Assembly (NCBI GenBank): GCA_958415525.1
Contig: CATYZE010000001.1
Coordinates: 124,001-188,000 of the forward strand
From: an uncultured Collinsella sp.
Lineage (GTDB): Bacteria > Actinomycetota > Coriobacteriia > Coriobacteriales > Coriobacteriaceae
Reading direction: 5' to 3'
DNA: 64,000 nucleotides
Shown: in pieces, positions 18,378 through 26,590 of the stretch
How positions within the stretch are numbered: the first letter of the stretch is position 1
Layout of the letters: every line of letters starts with the position of its first letter
Notes under the pieces: generated by a model
What the model saw: only the letters and a program-made list of their open reading frames with translations
Databases searched by the model: none
What the model was told of the DNA's origin: nothing
Position numbers and translations under genes: made by a program

Positions 18378-19760
18378 ATGATCATTACTCTGTGTGGTGG
18401 CGGATCCACCTTTACCCCCGGCATCGTCAAGTCCATCGCCCTGCGCAAGGACGAGCTCGACGTTGACGAGATTCGCCTGTACGACATCAACGAGGAGCGC
18501 CAGCGCAAGATCGGCGTGCTCGTGGACTGGATTTTGCACGAGGACCTCGGCCTGGACATCAAGCTCACGGTGACCACCGACAAAAAGACGGCTTTTACCG
18601 ACGCGAGCTTCGTGTTTGCCCAGATGCGCGTGGGCGGCTATGCCATGCGCGAGCAGGACGAGAAGATTCCGCTGCGTCACGGCTGCGTGGGTCAGGAGAC
18701 CTGCGGTTGCGGCGGCCTTGCCTATGGCATGCGCACCATCTTCCCCATGGTCGAGCTGATCGATGACGTTGAGAAGTACGCCAAGAAGGATTACTGGATT
18801 CTCAACTACTCCAACCCTGCCGCCATCGTGTCCGAGGGCTGCCGCGTGCTGCGTCCTAATGCTCGCATCATCAACATCTGCGACATGCCGATCGCGATCA
18901 TCGACGTGGTTTGCGCCGCACTCGATATCGACAAGAAGGATGTCGAGTACGATTACTTTGGCCTCAACCACTTTGGTTGGTTCACCTCGATCCGCCACAA
19001 GGGCGAGGAGGTGCTCCCGCAGCTGCGCGAGTACATCAAGGAGCATGAGATTCTGCTGCCCGATTCGTACCTCAAGGGCATGAGCTCGCTGATGTCCAAG
19101 AAGCCCGAGGAGACCACCGACGAGCATCCCGAGCAGAACCGCCACACCAAGGGCAGCTGGTACTACGTCTGGAAGGGCGAGTACGAGATCATGGAGTGCT
19201 TCCCGGAGTACCTGCCCAACACGTATCTGAACTACTACCTGCAGCAGAAGGAGTTCGTCGAGCATTCCAACCCCGAGCGCACCCGTGCTAACGAGGTTGA
19301 GGAAACGCGCGAGAAGAACCTCTTTGAGGGCATCGATCACTACGAGAAGACGGGCGAGATCGACGAGAGCACGTTCTATGCGGGTAGCCACGGCGACTGG
19401 ATTGCCGACCTGGCTATCGCTCTGAAGAACGACACCAAGCAGCGCTTCCTGGTCATTTGCGAGAACAAGGGCGCTATCCCCAACATGCCCTACGACGCCA
19501 TGGTCGAGCTGCCTGCCTACATTGGCAAGAACGGCCCCGAGGTCATCAGCCGCGACAACATTCCTCTGTTCCAGCAGGGCCTCATGATGCAGCAGCTGAA
19601 CTCCGAGAAGCTTGTGGTCGAGGCTACGATCGAGGGTTCGTACGAGAAGGCACTTAAGGCCTTTACGCTCAACAAGACCGTGCCTTCGATGAAGGTCGCC
19701 AAGGAGGTTCTCGACGACATGATCGAGGCCAACAAGGGTTACTGGCCTGAGCTTAAGTAA
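18378..19760 (+). CDS. GH4 6-phospho-alpha-glucosidase (maltose-6'-phosphate glucosidase type)
   Basis: 460 residues. The N-terminal NAD site is CGGGSTFTPG; the Mn ligands of GH4 are Cys168 (NICDMPIA) and His198 (GLNHFGW). GH4 enzymes use NAD+ and a divalent metal to cleave by oxidation-elimination. The CDMP form of the cysteine motif is typical of the GlvA/MalH 6-phospho-alpha-glucosidase branch. Three nt after the EIIBC stop, with AAGGAG 8 nt ahead of the ATG. It hydrolyses the sugar phosphate imported by the PTS. Last gene of the operon. Confidence 0.92.
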   Translation: MIITLCGGGSTFTPGIVKSIALRKDELDVDEIRLYDINEERQRKIGVLVDWILHEDLGLDIKLTVTTDKKTAFTDASFVFAQMRVGGYAMREQDEKIPLRHGCVGQETCGCGGLAYGMRTIFPMVELIDDVEKYAKKDYWILNYSNPAAIVSEGCRVLRPNARIINICDMPIAIIDVVCAALDIDKKDVEYDYFGLNHFGWFTSIRHKGEEVLPQLREYIKEHEILLPDSYLKGMSSLMSKKPEETTDEHPEQNRHTKGSWYYVWKGEYEIMECFPEYLPNTYLNYYLQQKEFVEHSNPERTRANEVEETREKNLFEGIDHYEKTGEIDESTFYAGSHGDWIADLAIALKNDTKQRFLVICENKGAIPNMPYDAMVELPAYIGKNGPEVISRDNIPLFQQGLMMQQLNSEKLVVEATIEGSYEKALKAFTLNKTVPSMKVAKEVLDDMIEANKGYWPELK

Positions 19761-19792
19761 AAGCAACAGGGTCGCTGGCCGCATACCTTGAG

Positions 19793-19834
19793 CAATGCCC
19801 CGTCCACGTGATTGCGTGGACGGGGCATTGTCAT
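19793..19834 (+). terminator. Strong hairpin after the PTS operon
   Basis: CAATGCCCCGTCCACG (19793-19808) pairs perfectly with CGTGGACGGGGCATTG (19815-19830); the tail is TCATTT, only moderately T-rich. Confidence 0.75.
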
Positions 19835-19850
19835 TTGGTAACGCGTTTTA

Positions 19851-20016
19851 TCAAATATGGCATTTATCTGCGGTAATGTTCTATTTCACCGCTGAGGGTG
19901 ACATTTCATGCCGCCTGCCGAACTGCGTGGAGACCTAACAACTTTTTAGGTCAGTGTTGTGCGTGTAGCAATTTCGCCCGGCCTCGCCTCCGGGCTGCCA
20001 TGTGAGAGGGGATCTT
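19851..20016 (+). promoter_or_regulatory. Structured leader of the hydrogenase operon
   Basis: The region ahead of the first hydrogenase-operon gene has an AT-rich part (19840-19890) suited to a promoter and two hairpins: GACCTA-n9-TAGGTC (19932-19952) and GCCCGG-n8-CCGGGC (19976-19995), the second just before the ribosome-binding site. Whether this is a riboswitch or only a leader cannot be told by eye. Confidence 0.35.
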
Positions 20017-21849
20017 ATGGCTCGACTGCATGTAATGGAACGCAGCCACGCTCAGGCCGTCATGGACGACCTGCACGATGCGCTCGGACGCCGTCTGGCG
20101 GTGAGTTCGCTCGCCCCGTGTCCCGTTGAATTTACGGCGGCGCTCGTCAACCTGTGCTCCACCCAGGGCTGCGGCAAGTGCACGCCCTGCCGTGTGGGCC
20201 TGAGCGCGCTGAGCGACCTGCTCGCCGATGTGCTCGAAGGGCGTGCCGATGAGTCCACGCTCAACCTGATTGAGCGCACGGCCCGTACCATCTATCTTTC
20301 GAGCGACTGCGCCATCGGCTACGAAGCTGGCACCATGGCACTCACGGCTATCCGTGGCTTCCGCGACGATTTTGAGCATCACATCCGCGAGCACTCCTGC
20401 GGCTTTGATCGCGAGGCCCGCGTCCCGTGCGTCTCAGGCTGCCCGGCGCACGTCGACATTCCCGGGTACATTTCGCTCGTCGAGGCCGGCCGCTATGCCG
20501 ATGCCGTCAAGGTCATCCGCAAGAACAATCCGCTGCCGCTCGTCTGCGGCCTGGTGTGCGAGCATCCCTGCGAGATGCACTGTCGCCGTGGCATGGTCGA
20601 CGACCCCATGAACATCCTCGCCCTCAAGCGTTTTGCCGTTGAGCACAGCGACCTCAACGACCACAAACCGCATGTAGTGGACGACACCGGTAAGCGCGTC
20701 GCCGTGATCGGCGGCGGCCCGGCTGGTCTTTCCTGTGCTTACTACCTGGCCGTGATGGGCCACAAGGTGACCATCTTTGAGCAGCGCCACCACCTGGGCG
20801 GCATGCTGCGCTATGGCATTCCCAGCTACCGCCTGCCGCGCGAGCGTCTTCAGGCCGAGATCGACTGGATCTTGAGCGCCGGTATCGACGTTGAGCTCGA
20901 CCACTCCGTCAACGGCGAGGAGCTCGCTCGCCTGCGCGACGAGTTCGATGCCGTCTACCTGGCCATCGGTGCCCATAACGACAAGAAGCTCGGCCTTCCG
21001 GGCGAAGAGGCGCCCGGCGTGGAGTCGGCCGTCAAGATGCTGCGCGCCATCGGTGACGACGAGCTGCCCGACCTGAGCGGCCAGCGCGTGTGCGTCATCG
21101 GCGGCGGCAACGTGGCCATGGACGTGGCTCGCTCTGCCGTGCGCTGCGGTGCCGAAAAGGTGAGCATTGTCTACCGCCGCCGCATCTGCGATATGACGGC
21201 CCAGGATGCCGAGATCGCCGGCGCCCAGGCCGAGGGTTGCGAGGTTCTGGAGCTCACAGCCCCGCTCGGTATTGAGACGGGCGAGGACGGACGCGTGAAC
21301 GGCCTGCGCGTACAGCCGCAGATTATCGGCGAGCCCCGCCGCGGGCGCCCGGCCCCGCGTGCCGCCGCCACGCCCGAGCAGGTCATTCCCTGCGAGCGCG
21401 TGTTCGTCGCCATTGGCCAGGACATCGACTCCAAGCCATTTGAGGACATGGGCATCGCCTGCAAGTGGGGTCGCGTCGTCACCGATTCGGACGGCGCCGT
21501 GCCCAGTTTCGATGGCCTCTTTAGCGGCGGCGACTGCCAGACCGGCCCCGCCACCGTCATCCGTGCCATCAACGCCGGCCGCGTAGCTTCGGCAAATATC
21601 GACCGCTACCTGGGCTTCGACCACAAGATTAAGCTCGACGTGGAGCTGCCGACCGTTCAGTTTAAGGGCAAGCATGAGTGCGGCCGCTGCGAGCTGGGTG
21701 AGCGCGAGGCTGGCGAGCGCATCCACGATTGGAATCTGGTCGAACAGGGCCTTACCGAGGAGGAGGCACGCCAAGAGGCGAGTCGCTGCCTGCGTTGCGA
21801 CCACTTTGGCTTTGGTGCGTTCCGCGGAGGGAGGAACCTGGAATGGTAG
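20017..21849 (+). CDS. NuoF-tail / GltD-like flavoprotein (hydrogenase-associated NAD(P)H oxidoreductase)
   Basis: 610 residues in three parts. Residues 40-130 resemble the C-terminal [4Fe-4S] region of NuoF (CGKCTPCRVG; Cys52, 55, 58), but the FMN/NADH-binding front of NuoF is missing. Residues 135-220 have the cysteine-rich N-terminal Fe-S fold of GltD/dihydropyrimidine dehydrogenase (SGCPAHVDIPGY, CGLVCEHPCE). The rest is the FAD/NAD(P) module (GGGPAG at 232, GGGNVA at 362) and a final CLRCD. It probably moves electrons between NAD(P)H and ferredoxin or the hydrogenase encoded next. GAGAGGGG precedes ATG 20017. Overlaps the hydrogenase gene by 7 nt. Confidence 0.85.
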   Translation: MARLHVMERSHAQAVMDDLHDALGRRLAVSSLAPCPVEFTAALVNLCSTQGCGKCTPCRVGLSALSDLLADVLEGRADESTLNLIERTARTIYLSSDCAIGYEAGTMALTAIRGFRDDFEHHIREHSCGFDREARVPCVSGCPAHVDIPGYISLVEAGRYADAVKVIRKNNPLPLVCGLVCEHPCEMHCRRGMVDDPMNILALKRFAVEHSDLNDHKPHVVDDTGKRVAVIGGGPAGLSCAYYLAVMGHKVTIFEQRHHLGGMLRYGIPSYRLPRERLQAEIDWILSAGIDVELDHSVNGEELARLRDEFDAVYLAIGAHNDKKLGLPGEEAPGVESAVKMLRAIGDDELPDLSGQRVCVIGGGNVAMDVARSAVRCGAEKVSIVYRRRICDMTAQDAEIAGAQAEGCEVLELTAPLGIETGEDGRVNGLRVQPQIIGEPRRGRPAPRAAATPEQVIPCERVFVAIGQDIDSKPFEDMGIACKWGRVVTDSDGAVPSFDGLFSGGDCQTGPATVIRAINAGRVASANIDRYLGFDHKIKLDVELPTVQFKGKHECGRCELGEREAGERIHDWNLVEQGLTEEEARQEASRCLRCDHFGFGAFRGGRNLEW

Positions 21850-23654
21850 AGCTCAACGAAACCACCGTCGGCGACAACAGCGAAAACGGAGCGCACAACA
21901 TGGTCAGGCTCATTATCGATAACTGCGAAGTCGTGGTGTCCGAGCACACCACGATCCTGGATGCGGCCAAGTCCGTCGGCATTCAGATTCCCACCCTGTG
22001 CTACCTGCGCGATCTAAACGAGATCGGCGGCTGCCGCGTGTGCGTGGTCGAGGTTGAGGGCTGCGATCAGCTGGTTGCCGCCTGCAACAACTACGTGCTC
22101 GACGGCATGGTGGTCCACACCAACAGCCCCAAGGCCCGCGAGGCCCGTCGCACCAACGTGCAGCTGCTGCTGTCCCAGCACGATTCGCAGTGCACGAGCT
22201 GCGTGCGCAGCGGCAACTGTAACCTGCAGACCATCGCCAACGACCTGGGTATCTTCTATCTGCCGTATCAAAGGCATTTGGCGGGCGAGGGCTGGGATTT
22301 CGATTTTCCCATCATCCGCGAAAACGACAAGTGCATTAAATGCATGCGCTGCATCAAGGTGTGCGAGAGCGTGCAGGGTCTAGGGATTTGGGACCTGACC
22401 AACCGAGCCACGCATACCGCCGTGGGTACCCGCGGGCGCGCGCCGATCGGCAAGACCGATTGCGTCGCGTGCGGCCAGTGCATTACACATTGCCCGACGG
22501 GCGCACTGCGCGAGCGCGACGATACCGAGACCGTGTTTGACGCGCTCGCTAATCCCGACAAGATCGTGCTGGTGCAGATCGCGCCTGCCGTGCGTAGCGC
22601 CTGGGGCGAGGAACTCGGCATTCCGCGCGAGGAGGCCACCGTCGAGCGTCTGGCTTGCGCGCTGCGCCGCGTGGGCTTTGAGTACGTGTTCGATACCGAT
22701 TTCTCGGCGGACCTTACCATTATGGAGGAGGGCTCCGAGCTGCTCGAGCGCCTGGGTGCCGCCGCTGAGGGCGAAGGTGACAGCCGCGGCTGGCCCATGT
22801 TTACGAGCTGTTGCCCGGGTTGGGTACGCTTTGTGAAGGCGCGCTACCCGGAGTTTGTCGACAGCCTGTCCACGTCAAAGTCGCCGCAGCAGATGTTTGG
22901 CGCCATCGCCAAGACCTACTACGCCAAGGTGCTGGGCGTGGAGCCCGAGCGCCTGTTTGTGGTGTCCGTGATGCCGTGTACGGCCAAGAAAGCCGAGTGT
23001 GCGCTGCCGAGCATGGTGGGCGAGGGAGGTTCACCCGACGTGGACGTTGCGCTGACGGTGCGCGAGATGGTGCGCATGATCCGCGCGAGCCACGTGAGCG
23101 TGGACACGCTTACCGAGGAGCCGCTCGACACGCCGCTGGGCTTCGGCACGGGCGCGGGCGTGATCTTTGGCGCCACGGGCGGCGTGATGGAGGCCGCCGT
23201 GCGCTCGGCATATTACCTGGTGACGGGTAAGAACCCGGATGCCGATTTCTTTACCGACGTGCGTGGCCTGGACGGCTGGAAGGAAACCGTCGCCGATATC
23301 GATGGCACCAAGGTGCGCGTCGCCGTGGCACACGGGCTGGGCAACGCCGCCCGCCTGCTCGACGCGATTCGCGACGGCCGTGTGAGCTATGACTTCGTTG
23401 AGGTCATGGCGTGCCCGGGCGGCTGCGTCGGTGGCGGCGGTCAGCCCATCCACGACGGCCGCGAGCTGGCAGCCGAGCGCGGTCAGGTGCTGTGGGGCCT
23501 GGATGCCGCTGCGGACATTCGCTTCTCGCACGAGAATCCCGATGTCCAGGCGTGCTACCGCGAGTTCTTGGGCGAGCCGCTCTCGCCGCTGGCCGAGGAG
23601 CTGCTGCATACCGACCATCACGCATGGACGATGCCCAACGAGGGGACGTGCTAG
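21843..23654 (+). CDS. hydA: [FeFe] hydrogenase, group A
   Basis: 603 residues. An N-terminal [2Fe-2S] plant-type domain is followed by a cysteine/histidine [4Fe-4S] segment (HDSQCTSCVRSGNCNLQ), two ferredoxin clusters (CIKCMRCIKVC; CVACGQCITHC) and the H-cluster domain with all three signatures: TSCCPGW (Cys323/324), MPCTAKKAE (Cys379) and MACPGGCVGGG (Cys524, Cys528). It evolves or oxidises H2 in the cytosol. The start at 21843 overlaps the upstream gene and follows GGAGGGAGG; ATG 21900, with GGAG 8 nt ahead, is an alternative. The maturases HydE/F/G are not in the window. Confidence 0.95.
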   Translation: MVELNETTVGDNSENGAHNMVRLIIDNCEVVVSEHTTILDAAKSVGIQIPTLCYLRDLNEIGGCRVCVVEVEGCDQLVAACNNYVLDGMVVHTNSPKAREARRTNVQLLLSQHDSQCTSCVRSGNCNLQTIANDLGIFYLPYQRHLAGEGWDFDFPIIRENDKCIKCMRCIKVCESVQGLGIWDLTNRATHTAVGTRGRAPIGKTDCVACGQCITHCPTGALRERDDTETVFDALANPDKIVLVQIAPAVRSAWGEELGIPREEATVERLACALRRVGFEYVFDTDFSADLTIMEEGSELLERLGAAAEGEGDSRGWPMFTSCCPGWVRFVKARYPEFVDSLSTSKSPQQMFGAIAKTYYAKVLGVEPERLFVVSVMPCTAKKAECALPSMVGEGGSPDVDVALTVREMVRMIRASHVSVDTLTEEPLDTPLGFGTGAGVIFGATGGVMEAAVRSAYYLVTGKNPDADFFTDVRGLDGWKETVADIDGTKVRVAVAHGLGNAARLLDAIRDGRVSYDFVEVMACPGGCVGGGGQPIHDGRELAAERGQVLWGLDAAADIRFSHENPDVQACYREFLGEPLSPLAEELLHTDHHAWTMPNEGTC

Positions 23655-23656
23655 CG

Positions 23657-24712
23657 ATGCGCGCGTTTGATTTTGAGCTGTCGCGCCGGGGGTTTGCCTC
23701 GGCGCTCGTCGCGGGCGCCCTGTCGCTTGCGCTCGCGGGCTGTGGCGGCGGGGCTGCCGGTGCCGGGCCCGCCGCGGGCTCGGCTGCCACGGACGGCGCC
23801 GGTGCTGCTGCAGAGTCGGTCGAGGTGCACGTCGCCTCGCTCAAGGGGCCGACCTCGATTGGCCTGGTGCAGTTTATGGACCAGGCCGCAAACGGCGAGA
23901 CGGACAACGAGTTCGACTTTGCGATCAACACTGCCGCCGACGAGATCGTTCCCAAGGTCATTCAGGGTGATATCGACATTGCCCTGGTGCCAGCCAACGT
24001 GGCGAGCGTGCTCTACAACAAGACCGAGGGTGCGGTGCAGGTCATCGACATCAACACGCTGGGCGTGCTGAACGTTGTGACGGGCGACGCGGACGTTACC
24101 TCGTTTGGCGATCTGGCGGGTCGTACCGTCTACATGACGGGCAAGGGCACCACGCCGGAGTACGTCATGAACTACCTGCTGGAGCGCGCGGGCCTGACCG
24201 GCCAGGTGGCGCTTGAGTTTAAGAGCGAGCCCACCGAGGTGCTGTCGGCGCTGCTTGCCGATCCGTCTGCCGTGGGCGTGCTGCCCGAGCCGTTCAAGAC
24301 CGCTGCCATCGCAAAGAGCGAAGGCAAACTGTCGGCGCCGGTAAGTCTGACCGATGTGTGGGATGAGCTGGCGGGTGACACAGGCTCGCGCTTGCTGACG
24401 GGTGTGACCGTGGTGCGCCGCGCGTTTGCCGAGGAACATCCCGAGGCCGTGGCGGAGTTCTTGAGCTGCCATGCGGCGAGCGTTAAGGCTGTCAATGCGG
24501 CGCCGGCAGACTGGGCGCAGGCTGTGGTCGATGCCGGCATCGTGGACAACGCCAAGATCGCCGAAAAGGCGATTCCCGGGTGCATGCTCGTGTGCCAGAC
24601 GGGGAAAGATATGAAGGCGGCGCTCGGTGGATACCTGCAGGTGCTGGCCGATGCGGATGCGAGCGCCGTGGGCGGTAAGCTCCCGGCTGACGATTTCTAC
24701 TACATGGAGTAG
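23657..24712 (+). CDS. NMT1/TauA-type ABC substrate-binding lipoprotein
   Basis: 351 residues. The signal sequence has SRRGF, a twin-arginine-like motif, a hydrophobic stretch and the lipobox LAGC with Cys29 as the lipidated residue. A low-complexity Ala/Gly linker follows, then a periplasmic-binding fold of the NitT/TauT (NMT1-like) class. The ligand is not identifiable. It starts 2 nt after the hydrogenase stop and is followed after 3 nt by the transporter gene, so all four genes are one transcript. Coupling of an importer to a hydrogenase suggests delivery of a cofactor precursor or electron acceptor, which is speculation. Confidence 0.82.
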   Translation: MRAFDFELSRRGFASALVAGALSLALAGCGGGAAGAGPAAGSAATDGAGAAAESVEVHVASLKGPTSIGLVQFMDQAANGETDNEFDFAINTAADEIVPKVIQGDIDIALVPANVASVLYNKTEGAVQVIDINTLGVLNVVTGDADVTSFGDLAGRTVYMTGKGTTPEYVMNYLLERAGLTGQVALEFKSEPTEVLSALLADPSAVGVLPEPFKTAAIAKSEGKLSAPVSLTDVWDELAGDTGSRLLTGVTVVRRAFAEEHPEAVAEFLSCHAASVKAVNAAPADWAQAVVDAGIVDNAKIAEKAIPGCMLVCQTGKDMKAALGGYLQVLADADASAVGGKLPADDFYYME

Positions 24713-24715
24713 CCC

Positions 24716-26092
24716 GTGCGTGCGTTTGCTCGACAAATGACAGAGCGTATGAAGGCGGTGGCGGCAGGTGGTGCCGTCGCCGCCTTTTGGCTTGCCGTGT
24801 GGATGCTGGTGGCGGCGCTGGTGGCGCAGCCGCTGATCTTGCCGGGGCCGGGCACTGTTGTGGTTGCGTTGCTGCGGCTGGTATGCGATGTCGGCACGTG
24901 GGCGATTTTGGCGGGCTCGGGCGCGCGAATCTTGGGCGGGCTGGCGCTCGCTGTGGCATGCGGCGGCGTGTTGGCGGGAGTTTCGGTGCGGTCGCGGACG
25001 TTTGCCCGCTTGGTGGCGCCGGCGTTTTCGTTTGTTAAGGCGACGCCGGTTGCCTGCGTAGTGGTCCTGCTGCTCATTTGGCTGGGGTCGGCGCGTGTGA
25101 GCATTGCGGCGGTCTTTTTGATGGCTCTGCCGGGCGTGTATTTTTCGTTGGTAGAGGGCTTGATGCAAGCGGATAAACCGCTGGAGCAGATGTTTCGTCT
25201 GCATGGCGTGCGGGGCTGGCGACTGTTTTGTGCCCACACCTGGCGCGAAGTCCTGCCGTTTGTGCTTTCGTGCGCCCGCGCCGTGATCGGCATGAGCTGG
25301 AAGGCCGGCGTGGCGGCGGAGCTGATCGGCATGGCGACGGACACCGTGGGTGAGCGCATCTATCAGGCAAAGCTTTTGATTGAGACGGCTGATCTGCTGG
25401 CGTGGACCGTGTTGGTCGTGGCGGCATCGTGGGCATGCGAGCGCGTGCTGGTGTGGCTGCTGCGGGCTTCGGGGCCTGCGGCGTGGCGTGTGGCGGTGCG
25501 GTCGCATGGGCATGGATTGCGCGGCCGTGCGGGGGCTGCGAGCGATGGCGCTGCGGCGGAGCTTGCGCTTGCCGTGGGCGATCGCGCGCCCTGGGCGCCG
25601 GCGCTCGACGGGCTGGTGCTCAACGTGCCCGCGGGTGGGCGTATCTGTGTGATGGGCGCCTCGGGTGTGGGCAAGTCGACGCTGCTTGCGCTTGCGGCAG
25701 GGGAGTGCGCGCCGTGCTCCATGGTGTTTCAGGATGTGCGCCTGATCGAGGATGCTTCTGCCCTGGATAACGTGCTAGTGTGCGCCGATGCACGCGTGGA
25801 CGCCTCGAGTGCTGCGGCCCTGTTGCGCCTGCTGGTGCCGGGGGTCGATGTACATGCTCGCGTGGCCGAGCTTTCGGGCGGGCAGCGCCGTCGCGTCGAG
25901 ATCGCCCGAGCCCTGCTGTGCCCGGGCGGCGCGGTGATTCTGGACGAGCCCTTTACCGGTTTAGATACCGCTGCGCGTGACGCATGCGCTGAGGTCGTGC
26001 TCGACTTGCTCGACGGCCGCATGCTGCTGCTTGCCACGCACGATGCCGCTGACGCTCGGGCTCTCAATATCTCGGACATCATCACGCTCTAA
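24716..26092 (+). CDS. ABC transporter, permease and ATPase fused in one chain
   Basis: 458 residues. Residues 1-250 are a SsuC/TauC-type permease with about six helices and the EAA-like loop near GLMQADKPLEQMFRLHG. Residues 280-458 are a compact ATPase: Walker A GASGVGKST (314-322), LSGGQ at 386-390, Walker B ILDEPF with Asp410/Glu411, H-loop ATHDAADA. NitT/TauT systems normally encode these on two genes. The ATPase domain is short (about 180 residues). GTG 24716 was chosen for GGAG 6 nt ahead, overlapping the end of the previous gene. It works with the lipoprotein encoded just upstream. Confidence 0.88.
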   Translation: MRAFARQMTERMKAVAAGGAVAAFWLAVWMLVAALVAQPLILPGPGTVVVALLRLVCDVGTWAILAGSGARILGGLALAVACGGVLAGVSVRSRTFARLVAPAFSFVKATPVACVVVLLLIWLGSARVSIAAVFLMALPGVYFSLVEGLMQADKPLEQMFRLHGVRGWRLFCAHTWREVLPFVLSCARAVIGMSWKAGVAAELIGMATDTVGERIYQAKLLIETADLLAWTVLVVAASWACERVLVWLLRASGPAAWRVAVRSHGHGLRGRAGAASDGAAAELALAVGDRAPWAPALDGLVLNVPAGGRICVMGASGVGKSTLLALAAGECAPCSMVFQDVRLIEDASALDNVLVCADARVDASSAAALLRLLVPGVDVHARVAELSGGQRRRVEIARALLCPGGAVILDEPFTGLDTAARDACAEVVLDLLDGRMLLLATHDAADARALNISDIITL

Positions 26093-26114
26093 ATACTTAC
26101 TCAGCAACGAAATA

Positions 26115-26138
26115 ATCCGTTTTTCTCCGTCCCCATGG
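26115..26138 (-). repeat. G-rich-core element, degenerate copy upstream of the antitoxin gene
   Basis: Matches 26511-26534 at 23 of 24 positions in the same orientation; on the minus strand it contains TGGGGACGGAG. The closing stem seen in the other copy is not conserved here. Together the two copies bracket the antitoxin gene. Confidence 0.7.
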
Positions 26139-26163
26139 TTCGGGTGTGGTATTCTATCTGCGG

Positions 26164-26192
26164 GGTAATACTTAGGGATACCAAGTAATACC
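26164..26192. promoter_or_regulatory. Probable autoregulatory operator of the RelB/DinJ gene
   Basis: GGTAATACTT (26164-26173) and AAGTAATACC (26183-26192) form a palindrome with one mismatch, 115 nt ahead of the antitoxin start. RelB/DinJ proteins bind such dyads through their ribbon-helix-helix fold. Other GGTATT-like half sites lie just upstream. Confidence 0.45.
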
Positions 26193-26306
26193 AACGCCGC
26201 AGAAACAAACTCCAGATGCGGGCCAATCGGGTTGCCTTCACAGCCCGTCGCCCAGCCGCGTGGCCCGCATCTATCCGCACTACCGTCGTTTCAAAAAGGA
26301 AGCGCC

Positions 26307-26507
26307 ATGGCAGAACACATGACCCCGGTTGTCGCGAAGGTCTTGCCCGAGGAGAAGGCAGCCTTCGCGGCGGCAACCCAACTCGTGGGCACCACGCCGT
26401 CCAACGCCATCCGCATGTTTATCGCCGCGTTTAATCGCTGCGGCACCTTTCCGTTCGACATCTCGCCGAGCGGGGCTTTTGGCACTGCACCCGATTCTCA
26501 TCAATAA
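26307..26507 (+). CDS. RelB/DinJ-family antitoxin-like protein (no toxin adjacent)
   Basis: 66 residues. The N-terminal half fits a ribbon-helix-helix protein (VVAKVLPEEKAAFAAA), followed by the family hallmark GTTPSNAIRMFIAAF and the C-terminal FPFDI. AAGGA lies 6 nt ahead of ATG 26307. No RelE/YafQ toxin gene follows: the next gene, 84 nt downstream, is a CPBP protease. It may be an orphan antitoxin acting as a regulator or against a toxin elsewhere. Confidence 0.75.
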   Translation: MAEHMTPVVAKVLPEEKAAFAAATQLVGTTPSNAIRMFIAAFNRCGTFPFDISPSGAFGTAPDSHQ

Positions 26508-26508
26508 G

Positions 26509-26539
26509 TGATCCGTTTTCCTCCGTCCCCATGGGATCA
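26509..26539 (-). repeat. G-rich-core palindrome after the antitoxin gene
   Basis: TGATCC (26509-26514) and GGATCA (26534-26539) close a stem around a core that reads TGGGGACGGAGG on the minus strand. Begins 2 nt after the antitoxin stop codon. Confidence 0.75.
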
Positions 26540-26590
26540 GCTCTCTGCCGAGTTGTGGTAGAACTAGGGAACGGTTTTGAGGAGGTTAGC

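Noticed and set aside
16875..19784. 969-residue minus-strand frame
   Set aside because: Opposite the PTS EIIBC and GH4 genes, both well supported with ribosome-binding sites.
19891..19960. Molybdenum-cofactor or other named riboswitch before the hydrogenase operon
   Set aside because: Some short blocks looked suggestive, but I could not align the conserved core of any known class by eye.
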